Assembly: GCA_016765235.1 (NCBI GenBank)
Contig: JAESQH010000098.1
Span: 1-6,882 of the forward strand
DNA from: Paracoccaceae bacterium
Lineage (GTDB): Bacteria; Pseudomonadota; Alphaproteobacteria; Rhodobacterales; Rhodobacteraceae
Length of the DNA: 6,882 nucleotides
Direction: 5' to 3'
Positions 1 to 5,719 of this stretch are shown here, piece after piece. A program made the position numbers and the translations under genes. The notes beneath the pieces are model-generated. The model saw nothing but the letters and a program-made list of their open reading frames with translations, was not told the origin of the DNA and searched no databases. How positions within the stretch are numbered: position 1 is the stretch's first letter; the number at the start of each line of letters is the position of its first letter.

Positions 1-1
1 A

Positions 2-163
2 GCTGCGGCAACACTTGTTAACGCAATGCTACGCCATGCCATGCAGCTTCTTGACGGTCGCGACGCAAATGGTGATGGTTCTGTAACATGGCAAGAAGAT
101 GAAGGTGGCTTGCTGGACACTCAAAAACACATGGGCTTCATGCGCACAGGCGAAGATCTGTAA
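2..163 (+). CDS. 3' end of a gene for an EF-hand calcium-binding protein (partial)
   Basis: The open frame entering from the left edge encodes the last 53 residues of a protein and stops with TAA. Residues 21-32 of this fragment (DANGDGSVTWQE) match the canonical 12-residue EF-hand loop: acidic or amide side chains at loop positions 1, 3 and 5, Gly at 6, an aliphatic residue at 8 and Glu at 12. Calcium binding is therefore the likely property. A helix (LVNAMLRHAMQLL) precedes the loop and a Gly-rich turn and helix follow, giving helix-loop-helix geometry. The N-terminal part lies outside the window, so signal peptide, other domains and overall function cannot be read. It runs in the same direction as the sigma factor gene and ends 48 nt before that gene's proposed start, with a strong hairpin between them. 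The reading frame and EF-hand are clear; a biological role is not. Confidence 0.72.
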   Translation, partial: AAATLVNAMLRHAMQLLDGRDANGDGSVTWQEDEGGLLDTQKHMGFMRTGEDL

Positions 164-171
164 CTATATTG

Positions 172-204
172 TATCTGGCCCGCAACATTGGGGCGGGCCA
201 GATA
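172..204 (+). terminator. Perfect 12-bp GC-rich hairpin between EF-hand gene and sigma gene
   Basis: TATCTGGCCCGC (172-183) is followed by a 9-nt loop and its exact reverse complement GCGGGCCAGATA (193-204). Its place just after a stop codon suggests a terminator for the upstream gene. However, only TT, not a real T-run, follows the stem, so intrinsic termination would be weak. The stem ends 7 nt before the proposed sigma factor ATG and includes the only G-rich stretch upstream of it, so it could instead act as an attenuator, an RNA-stabilising structure, or a fold that limits ribosome access. The stem is seen directly; its role is inferred. Confidence 0.55.
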
Positions 205-211
205 TTCGACT

Positions 212-763
212 ATGAATACGGACAAATACAGTATGTTTCAAAAGAACAATAACCGCGTGTTCCTCAAAGCGTTAACGCAGGAAACGCCATACTTGCGGCG
301 TTTTGCGCGGTCCCTTGTCAACAATACAGCGATGGCGGACGACTTGGTCCAAGACACGCTGGAACGGGCGATAAACCGCATGCATCTGTTTGACCATGAT
401 CGCAAACTCAGGCCGTGGCTTTTCAGAATTCTGCGAAACCTGAACATCAGCGAGTATCGGAAAATGCAAAACCGGGACCAGCATATCGAGTTCGACACAG
501 TGTCCGAAACGCATTCCACATCGGCGCAGCGGCCAGACAGCGGTTTGATTTTGCACGACATATCGAAAGCGCTTGATGAATTGCCCTATGAACACCGCGA
601 AGTGCTCGTGCTGGTCGCGCTGGAGGGATTGAAATATAGAGAAGTCGTTGATGTCCTTGATATTCCGATCGGAACGGTAATGTCCCGATTAAGCCGGGCA
701 CGCGAAAAACTACGAGAATTACTGGATTACCCTGAACACAAAACTTTACGGCGAGTGAAATGA
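212..763 (+). CDS. ECF-type RNA polymerase sigma factor (PrtI-like)
   Basis: This 183-residue protein has the two-domain layout of extracytoplasmic-function sigma factors and would direct RNA polymerase to a small stress or envelope regulon. Sigma region 2 covers about residues 20-85, with DDLVQDT (43-49) and WLFRILRN (69-76) as its typical core-binding and -10-recognition landmarks. A variable linker of about 30 residues follows. Region 4 covers about 120-171, with the LDELPYEHREVLVL segment and a helix-turn-helix ending in GTVMSRLSRAREKL, the -35 recognition helix. The ATG at 212 is chosen because a TTG at 188 lies inside the hairpin loop; an ATG at 233 is also possible, and neither has a strong Shine-Dalgarno. 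The stop overlaps the next ATG (ATGA), so translation is probably coupled to the anti-sigma factor. I see no ECF-type promoter in the short upstream gap, so autoregulation is unproven. Confidence 0.93.
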   Translation: MNTDKYSMFQKNNNRVFLKALTQETPYLRRFARSLVNNTAMADDLVQDTLERAINRMHLFDHDRKLRPWLFRILRNLNISEYRKMQNRDQHIEFDTVSETHSTSAQRPDSGLILHDISKALDELPYEHREVLVLVALEGLKYREVVDVLDIPIGTVMSRLSRAREKLRELLDYPEHKTLRRVK

Positions 764-1536
764 CCCAGAACCCGAAAATCGAAGATTCAATGCTGCACGC
801 TTATGTGGACGGCGAACTTGACCACGGTGCAATCGTGGAAGTTGAAGCCTGGTTGAGAGAAAATCCGGCGGATAATGCACGCGTTTCCGCATGGCAGGCA
901 CAGGCAAGGGGATTGAAACAAACGTTTGATCCCGTCGCCTCGGAACCGCTGCCGCCAGAACTGGCAAAAACACTACGCCAGCACGGGCAAAGTGAGTGGC
1001 GTTACTGGGGTAGACAGGCGATTGCTGCGAGTCTTCTATTGGCTCTCGGAGGTTTGGTAAGCTGGAATTTCGCGCCAAAACATCAACAAGGAGCAACCGG
1101 CATAGAATTGGTTGTGGCGCAGGCCATGAGCGCGCATAGTGTCTATTCACCAGAGGTGCTGCATCCCGTAGAAGTGGCCGCGACCAAGCAAGAACATCTT
1201 ATAAATTGGCTGTCCAAACGGCTTGGACAACCGTTATCTGCACCCGACATTAGCGCGACAGGCTTTATGTTGATGGGCGGGCGCTTGCTGGCCGACAATG
1301 GTCAGCCTTCTGCACAGTTTATGTACGAGAATAGCGATGGCAGTCGCATAACGTTATACGTCACCGTTAACTCAACGGATCAGGAAACCGCTTTCAAGAT
1401 CGCCAGCGCCAACAGTTTGAAAAGTTATTATTGGCTCGACGGAACGCTCGGGTATGCAATTACCGGAGAGATCGGGCAACAAGAACTTCTGAGTATTGCT
1501 CAAAGCGCATATGACCAGTTGACGATTCAAATCTGA
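760..1536 (+). CDS. Membrane-bound anti-sigma factor (RsiW/PrtR-type, COG5662-like)
   Basis: This 258-residue protein probably holds the preceding ECF sigma factor inactive at the inner membrane. Residues 1-80 are a cytoplasmic domain beginning with a short helical segment (LHAYVDGELD, 12-21) typical of anti-sigma domains. One transmembrane helix lies at about 85-104 (AIAASLLLALGGLVSW), with Arg and Trp just inside. Residues 105-258 form a periplasmic domain whose pattern HPVEVAATKQEHLINWLSKR, followed by GGRLL and QFMYE, I recognise from PrtR-like anti-sigma factors. The zinc anti-sigma motif (HxxxCxxC) is absent, and the protein contains no cysteine at all, so a thiol-redox switch is excluded. 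Release of the sigma factor is more likely by proteolysis or a periplasmic ligand. The ATG overlaps the sigma stop codon by 4 nt, confirming the pair as one operon. Confidence 0.88.
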   Translation: MTQNPKIEDSMLHAYVDGELDHGAIVEVEAWLRENPADNARVSAWQAQARGLKQTFDPVASEPLPPELAKTLRQHGQSEWRYWGRQAIAASLLLALGGLVSWNFAPKHQQGATGIELVVAQAMSAHSVYSPEVLHPVEVAATKQEHLINWLSKRLGQPLSAPDISATGFMLMGGRLLADNGQPSAQFMYENSDGSRITLYVTVNSTDQETAFKIASANSLKSYYWLDGTLGYAITGEIGQQELLSIAQSAYDQLTIQI

Positions 1537-1558
1537 AAATCGGAGTAGCGAATTTCAG
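1533..1558. terminator. Weak hairpin overlapping the anti-sigma stop codon
   Basis: CTGAAA (1533-1538) pairs with TTTCAG (1553-1558). Inside an A-A mismatch, TCG (1540-1542) pairs with CGA (1549-1551), leaving a six-base loop. The structure sits between two convergent genes (anti-sigma factor and LysR 1), where a terminator is expected. The stem is AT-rich and only two T residues follow on the plus strand, so efficiency as an intrinsic terminator is doubtful. Confidence 0.3.
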
Positions 1559-1581
1559 TTCCTTGGAGAGAACGCAACACT

Positions 1582-2466
1582 TTACGAGAAACACACTCTT
1601 GTCATTTCGTCGGCAAATATCCGCATCCGGCGATTAAAACGGCGGCCTTCGCTGTGAACCAGATATATTCCCAAATCCGGTTCGGATACGCGCGGCAAAA
1701 CGGGAATCAAAAGCCCCTTCGCCAACGCGTTTGAAGCGATGAAATCGGGCAACCGTCCAATTCCAAGGCCTTTCAGGGTGGCCTCTAGCAAGAATACTCC
1801 GCTATTGGAATTTACGAATGGCTGAAATTCAAAAGGTTGTGGTTTACCGTTGTCCGTTACAAAATCCCAGATCGCACGGCGGGCGGTTCCAAAATACAAA
1901 AGTTTGTGAGCGCGCAGTTCTTCCAACGTCAGAGGTTCTGGATGCATCTCGAGATACGTTTGGCTGGCATAAAGACCATGTCGAACCGACCCGATCCGCA
2001 CCTCCGAATTCTCGCCCTTTGCTTCGGGTGCAATGCGGATTGCAAAGTCATAATTTTCGCGGGAAAGATCAACCGTGCGGTCATCAAAATCAACGGTCAA
2101 TTGAATCTCGGGGTAACGCTCTTTGAAGGTGATTAACGTATCGATAAGAAAAGCAACGCCGAAGTCACGCGGAACCGAAATTGATAAAGGGCCGGCCAGA
2201 TTGGTCGAAGCATTTGCGAAGTCATCTTCGATTTCATCGACATCTCCAACCACGCGCATCGCGCGCTGATGCAGCTCGCGCCCGCTGGCCGTGACATTCC
2301 AAACGCCCGGCGTGCGATCAATCAGGCGTGAACCATAGCGTTCCTCTAGCAATCCAAGTCGTCGACTTACCGCTGACTTGGCAATCCGCAGCTTTTCCGC
2401 AGCTTTGGATATACCGCCGCGCTCAACGACATGAACGAATAATCGTAAATCTTCTATCTGGCCCAA
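1582..2466 (-). CDS. LysR-family transcriptional regulator, divergent from the hydroquinone reductase gene
   Basis: This protein is 294 residues from a TTG start, normal for LysR regulators. The N-terminal winged helix-turn-helix runs IEDLRLFVHVVERGG then ISKAAEKLRIAKSAVSRRL (helix-turn-helix about 19-37). A substrate-binding domain begins near residue 75 with LAGPLSISVPRDFG and ends with the usual LPDFIA and IYLVH segments. An upstream GTG at 2517 would add 17 residues. I prefer the TTG at 2466-2464 because GGGAG lies exactly 6 nt before it and the family normally starts only a few residues before this IEDLRLF segment. It is divergent from a YqjG-type reductase, the usual layout for a LysR regulator and its target. 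A quinone- or electrophile-type signal is a plausible inference, not something the sequence shows. A palindrome overlaps its own ribosome binding site, suggesting autoregulation. Its direct ligand is unknown. Confidence 0.92.
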   Translation of the reverse strand: MGQIEDLRLFVHVVERGGISKAAEKLRIAKSAVSRRLGLLEERYGSRLIDRTPGVWNVTASGRELHQRAMRVVGDVDEIEDDFANASTNLAGPLSISVPRDFGVAFLIDTLITFKERYPEIQLTVDFDDRTVDLSRENYDFAIRIAPEAKGENSEVRIGSVRHGLYASQTYLEMHPEPLTLEELRAHKLLYFGTARRAIWDFVTDNGKPQPFEFQPFVNSNSGVFLLEATLKGLGIGRLPDFIASNALAKGLLIPVLPRVSEPDLGIYLVHSEGRRFNRRMRIFADEMTRVCFS

Positions 2467-2469
2467 TGT

Positions 2470-2486
2470 GTTCTCCCATTTAGAAC
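2470..2486. promoter_or_regulatory. Candidate LysR operator: GTTCT-N7-AGAAC palindrome
   Basis: GTTCT (2470-2474) and AGAAC (2482-2486) form a perfect 5-bp inverted repeat around a 7-bp spacer, and contain the T-N11-A spacing (T2472 to A2484) of classic LysR boxes. AGAAC recurs at 2523-2527, 41 bp further on and close to four helical turns, next to the proposed promoter of the reductase gene. The palindrome covers the LysR 1 ribosome binding site, which would suit autorepression. The repeats are seen; protein binding is inferred. Confidence 0.4.
2473..2477 (-). promoter_or_regulatory. Ribosome binding site deciding the TTG start of LysR 1
   Basis: On the minus strand GGGAG is followed by AACACA (6 nt) and TTG. 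This is the only well-spaced Shine-Dalgarno in the region. The GTG candidate at 2517 has its nearest purine run (AGGG) about 11-12 nt away, which is less favourable. Confidence 0.65.
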
Positions 2487-2508
2487 GTTTAGGTCTGAAT
2501 ATTGTCAC

Positions 2509-2537
2509 TTGCCGCACTAATTAGAACACCCTATCTG
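2509..2537 (+). promoter_or_regulatory. Possible sigma-70 promoter for the yqjG-type gene
   Basis: TTGCCG (2509-2514) and TATCTG (2532-2537) are separated by 17 bp, giving 4 of 6 matches to each consensus hexamer. Transcription would begin near 2544, about 26 nt before the ATG at 2570. The AGAAC copy at 2523-2527 lies between the two hexamers, so a bound LysR protein could affect polymerase there. It is a weak match found by eye. Confidence 0.33.
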
Positions 2538-2569
2538 TTGTGTCTAGCTATTTGGCAAAAGGAAAGAGC

Positions 2570-3550
2570 ATGGGATTACTGCAAGAAGGGCGCTGGGTCG
2601 ACCAGTGGCACAATACAAAAGAAACTAGCGGCCGGTTCGTTCGCAGAGCACCGCAATTTCGCAATTGGGTGACGGCTGACGGTTCGGCTGGTCCAAATGG
2701 CGATGCCGGGTTCAAGGCCGAGGCTGGACGCTATCATCTCTATGTATCGCTAGCCTGCCCATGGGCCCATCGCACCTTGATATTCCGCGCTTTAAAGGGG
2801 CTGGAGGACATGATCTCTATTTCGATCGTGCATTGGCACATGGCCGACGAAGGTTGGACTTTTGCGCCGGGCGAAGCGGTTGTGCCTGACACTGTGAACG
2901 GGTCCGATCTAATGTATCAGGTATATACTGCGGCCAAGTCTGACTATTCGGGCCGTGTGACAATACCTGTGTTGTGGGACAAGAAAACCAAAACGATCGT
3001 GTCGAATGAATCCTCCGAGATCATTCGCATGTTTAATTCCGCCTTTGACGGGATTGGAGCAAAGTCCGGTGATTTCTACCCCGAACCGCTACGATCAGAG
3101 ATCGACACGCTGAATGATCGCATTTACGACACCGTTAACAACGGCGTTTACAAGGCAGGGTTTGCAACCACTCAAGAAGCTTATGAAGAGGCGGTCGTGC
3201 CCATGTTCGACACGCTCGACTGGTTGGAAGATCGATTGGCATCGCAGCGGTATTTGACCGGCTCTACGATTACCGAAGCCGACTGGCGATTGTTCACGAC
3301 GTTGGTGCGGTTCGATCCGGTCTATGTCGGGCATTTCAAATGCAACATTCGTCGCATTGTCGATTATCCAAACTTATCGGGATATTTACGCGACTTGTAC
3401 CAACAAGACGGCGTGGCTGCGACGGTGAACATGAAGCATATCAAAGGTCATTACTACACCAGTCACGAGTCAATTAACCCGTCGCGCGTGATACCGGTGG
3501 GCCCGGAAGTTGACTATTCGGCCCCGCACGAACGGGCGAATTTGGGCTAG
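2570..3550 (+). CDS. yqjG: Glutathionyl-hydroquinone reductase (Xi-class glutathione transferase, YqjG/ECM4 type)
   Basis: This 326-residue cytosolic enzyme is a full-length member of the YqjG/ECM4 family, which reduces glutathionyl-hydroquinones to free hydroquinones using glutathione. The N-terminal part has the family's long entry segment (GRFVRRAPQFRNWVTADGS) and the thioredoxin-like fold with catalytic Cys63 in CPWAHR. The cis-Pro/glutathione-binding region is VTIPVLWDKK and the SNESSE segment around 145-150. The all-helical C-terminal domain contains NNGVYKAGF (Tyr194), the helix motif ITEADWRLF, and HYY near 294-296, tyrosines that line the substrate pocket in the family. ATG 2570 is chosen because AAGGA lies 6 nt upstream and the protein then starts MGLLQEGRWVDQW, as relatives do; a GTG at 2540 would add ten unrelated residues. 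LysR 1 is divergent and a paralogue follows after 86 nt. Identification is strong; the natural quinone substrate is unknown. Confidence 0.95.
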   Translation: MGLLQEGRWVDQWHNTKETSGRFVRRAPQFRNWVTADGSAGPNGDAGFKAEAGRYHLYVSLACPWAHRTLIFRALKGLEDMISISIVHWHMADEGWTFAPGEAVVPDTVNGSDLMYQVYTAAKSDYSGRVTIPVLWDKKTKTIVSNESSEIIRMFNSAFDGIGAKSGDFYPEPLRSEIDTLNDRIYDTVNNGVYKAGFATTQEAYEEAVVPMFDTLDWLEDRLASQRYLTGSTITEADWRLFTTLVRFDPVYVGHFKCNIRRIVDYPNLSGYLRDLYQQDGVAATVNMKHIKGHYYTSHESINPSRVIPVGPEVDYSAPHERANLG

Positions 3551-3623
3551 GATTAAGCAATGTTAGTTGCGCGATGTTGATAATTCGCCTCAGCTTGCCG
3601 CAAAGGTTTATGTTTCCATCGGA

Positions 3624-3630
3624 AAGGGGA
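3624..3630 (+). promoter_or_regulatory. Ribosome binding site setting the start of the second transferase
   Basis: AAGGGGA is followed by 6 nt (CGATAC) and ATG at 3637. It rules out the in-frame start at 3574 (21 extra residues, RFMFPSERG-type leader with no family resemblance). Confidence 0.7.
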
Positions 3631-3636
3631 CGATAC

Positions 3637-4677
3637 ATGACTGACAAGATTGTAAATACTTCGGTTGAAGAATCGCAAACCGACGCCGCCAACCGTCGTG
3701 CAAGTGGCGAGTTTGTCCGCGGCTTGAGCGGTTTTCGCGGTTACTTGGGTGACAAGGATTTCCCTGCCGAGTCGGGTCGGTACCACCTGATCGTCGCATT
3801 CAACTGCCCTTGGTGTCACCGCGTAACTTTGGCGCGAAACCTGCTTGGTCTTGAAGGAAGTATCACGCTGGACGTGGTGTTTCCAAACCGCACGGGTAAT
3901 GGTGACGCCGCCGGGCCAAACCTGTGGGAATTCAATCCCGCCCGCATTGCAACACTGACCGGTGATGCGTTGCCGGAATGCACAGTTGAAACGGGAACCG
4001 GCAAGGGCCATCGGTTGGTCAAACAAATATACGCCGCAGAAGGATCGAACGAGGGTTCCGTGCCAATTCTTTACGATAAGAAACAAAATCGGATCGTCAA
4101 CAACGAAAGCGCCGAGATCCTCCGCATGCTTAACGATCAGGCAGCGGCGCTGGGCAGCTCCCTTGGCGACGCTGATCGCCCTAATCTTTACCCCAGTGAT
4201 ATATCCTTACGCAGCAAAATCGACACGCTCAATGGCGAGATTTACACCAATATTAATAATGGAGCCTACAAAGCCGGATTTTCATCAGATCAGGCGATAT
4301 ACGCTGCCGCTTTCGATAACTATTTCAATATGTTGGACACACTTGAAGCACGCCTCGCGTCCGATGATCGGCCCTTCCTGACCGGCGATGCATTCACAGA
4401 AGCGGACCTACGATTATTCCCGACACTTTATCGCCACGACCCTGTCTACTATCTTCGAATGAAATTGAATGGCGCGCGAATTCTTGACTACCCGAAACTG
4501 TGGCGCTGGCTGTGTCGTGTATATGCGCTGCGCGGTGTGGCACAAAGCAGCCCGCTCGATCATTGTCGGCAAGGGTATTTCGGCCGTTCGTGGAATAACG
4601 TTATACCACTTGGGCCGACTAAGCCTATGTCCTATCCGAAGGCTTACAAGCATCCCGATTTGGCTAAACTGCGATAG
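3637..4677 (+). CDS. Glutathionyl-hydroquinone reductase-like glutathione transferase with a CPWC active site
   Basis: This 346-residue protein is a divergent paralogue of the preceding enzyme. Both share a GRYHL strand, an active-site loop, a VPILYDKK/NNESAEIL glutathione-binding region, a SKIDTLN...NNGAYKAGF helix, FTEADLRLFPTL, DPVYY, and a VIPLGP tail. It belongs to the Xi-class/GHR-like glutathione transferases and is presumably cytosolic. The active site differs: CPWC (Cys57 and Cys60) replaces CPWA, so a dithiol mechanism as in glutaredoxins is possible. The HYY segment of its neighbour becomes GYF (Tyr314, Phe315), losing one tyrosine hydroxyl. The VHWHMADEGWTF segment of YqjG proteins is also replaced, by VFPNRTGNGDAAG. 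Substrate preference is therefore probably different. It lies 86 nt after the first transferase on the same strand, so co-transcription is plausible but not certain. Family membership is strong; the exact reaction is unknown. Confidence 0.88.
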   Translation: MTDKIVNTSVEESQTDAANRRASGEFVRGLSGFRGYLGDKDFPAESGRYHLIVAFNCPWCHRVTLARNLLGLEGSITLDVVFPNRTGNGDAAGPNLWEFNPARIATLTGDALPECTVETGTGKGHRLVKQIYAAEGSNEGSVPILYDKKQNRIVNNESAEILRMLNDQAAALGSSLGDADRPNLYPSDISLRSKIDTLNGEIYTNINNGAYKAGFSSDQAIYAAAFDNYFNMLDTLEARLASDDRPFLTGDAFTEADLRLFPTLYRHDPVYYLRMKLNGARILDYPKLWRWLCRVYALRGVAQSSPLDHCRQGYFGRSWNNVIPLGPTKPMSYPKAYKHPDLAKLR

Positions 4678-4736
4678 ATAGGCTGGGTTTGCAGCAGGCA
4701 CAAGCACACGCCCTGACCCGATAACCATAAAACGTG

Positions 4737-5615
4737 TCATTCGGATTTTAGGGCATCAACAAATAACTGTGTGACCGGCAAGGTCATTGTAGACTCGGAT
4801 GCGACAAGATTGATCGGCCATACCAACCTTGCTTTCAGAGGGCGCAGTGTCAGCGCCGCGCCAGAAAACAATGCGCCCGTCAGGGGGTCGATCACACCCC
4901 GCCCGATGCCGCTGATTACATATTCCGCGAGGGCAGCTTGCGTTCGCGCTTCGGCGCGCACCGTGAATGGAATACCTGATATGGCCAATTCAAGTTCGAG
5001 TGCGCGACGGAACGGGCTGTCCGGTGGAAGCATCACAAGGTCTTTTTCCGCGAGTTGAGAAAGCGACACCTCCGCCTCCTGCGCAAGCGGGTCTCCTGAA
5101 GGCAGTGCGGCAACGGGCCGGATTTCGCGGATCAATGTGCTTACAAAACCTGAATCACGTGGGCTGGAACAAATCACCGCGCAGTCAGCATTGCCTGATC
5201 GCAGCATCGCCAGACACTCCTGCTCGCCCATAACATCAACGTCGATCCGCAAATTGGGGTGCTGTGCCATAAGATTGGCAGCCGCGCGCGCGACCAGCGT
5301 GTCCGCAACAGCGGGAAGCGCGACCACGTTCAACACCCCCGCAGTGCCACTTGCAATCATTGTTGCCGCATCCACAATCCGGTCAATCCCGTAGTAATGG
5401 CTTTTAATTGCAGCACTCAGACTGTGCGCGGCCGCCGTCGGTTCGAACCGGCGCCCCGATCGATCAAACAACTGTATTCCCATTTCGGTTTCAAGTTCAG
5501 CCACAACACGGCTGATAGCAGGTTGCGAAATATTCAGTGCATCCGCTGCCTTACGTGTGGACCTATGGCGGTAAGCCATTTGGAAAAGTTCGATTTGTCG
5601 GGCTGATATACGCAT
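4737..5615 (-). CDS. LysR-family transcriptional regulator, divergent from the TauE/SafE exporter
   Basis: This complete 292-residue LysR protein starts MRISARQIELFQMAY. The helix-turn-helix covers about 18-37 (RSTRKAADALNISQPAISRV), followed by the linker helix LETEMGIQLFDRSGRRFEPT. The effector domain begins near residue 92 (TAGVLNVVALPAVAD) and includes RIDVDVMGEQECLAMLRSGNADCAVI, a wording seen in the OccR/NocR-like branch that responds to amino-acid-type ligands. It stands divergent from the exporter and the downstream PLP enzyme, so these are its likely targets, with an amino-acid or sulfonated amino-acid inducer as the natural guess. The ATG at 5615 is preceded by a T-rich stretch with no Shine-Dalgarno, so the transcript may be leaderless or poorly translated. 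A near-perfect palindrome lies just upstream, consistent with autoregulation. It is convergent with the second transferase and probably unrelated to it. Confidence 0.93.
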   Translation of the reverse strand: MRISARQIELFQMAYRHRSTRKAADALNISQPAISRVVAELETEMGIQLFDRSGRRFEPTAAAHSLSAAIKSHYYGIDRIVDAATMIASGTAGVLNVVALPAVADTLVARAAANLMAQHPNLRIDVDVMGEQECLAMLRSGNADCAVICSSPRDSGFVSTLIREIRPVAALPSGDPLAQEAEVSLSQLAEKDLVMLPPDSPFRRALELELAISGIPFTVRAEARTQAALAEYVISGIGRGVIDPLTGALFSGAALTLRPLKARLVWPINLVASESTMTLPVTQLFVDALKSE

Positions 5616-5619
5616 AAAA

Positions 5620-5642
5620 ATTGATAATCTATATGTATCAAT
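5620..5642. promoter_or_regulatory. Candidate LysR box ATTGATA-N9-TATCAAT between LysR 2 and exporter
   Basis: A perfect 7-bp inverted repeat (5620-5626 and 5636-5642) flanks a 9-bp AT-rich spacer and contains the T-N11-A core (T5625 to A5637) expected of LysR-type operators. It begins 4 bp upstream of the LysR 2 ATG and lies about 77 bp before the preferred exporter ATG. That position suits repression of the regulator's own gene together with activation of the exporter operon. The palindrome is seen directly; recognition by LysR 2 is inferred. Confidence 0.6.
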
Positions 5643-5719
5643 GAATGCAATAAGATGATTTTTATATTATGTATTTTGATGATAGCACGAAGATCGAAAT
5701 CAACTGTTCGGATATCACA

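Noticed and set aside
188..211. TTG start at 188 for the sigma factor
   Set aside because: It lies in the loop of the hairpin and adds eight residues encoded mainly by the hairpin's 3' arm; no ribosome binding site precedes it.
668..695. GGAAC-like ECF promoter inside the sigma gene
   Set aside because: It lies within the conserved region 4 coding sequence and has no convincing -10 element or downstream gene start at a sensible distance.
3551..3636. Separate promoter or small gene between the two transferases
   Set aside because: Only a short GCAA/TTGC repeat and the ribosome binding site are visible; no convincing -35/-10 pair or small open frame was found.
3553..4086. Minus-strand open frame of 177 codons over the second transferase
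   Set aside because: It runs antisense to a conserved enzyme and shows no domain or ribosome binding site; it is a shadow of GC-biased codon use.
4683..4718. Possible terminator GGGT...CAGG...CCTG...ACCC after the second transferase
   Set aside because: The stem needs a large asymmetric internal loop and a bulge, and no T-run follows; too weak to call.
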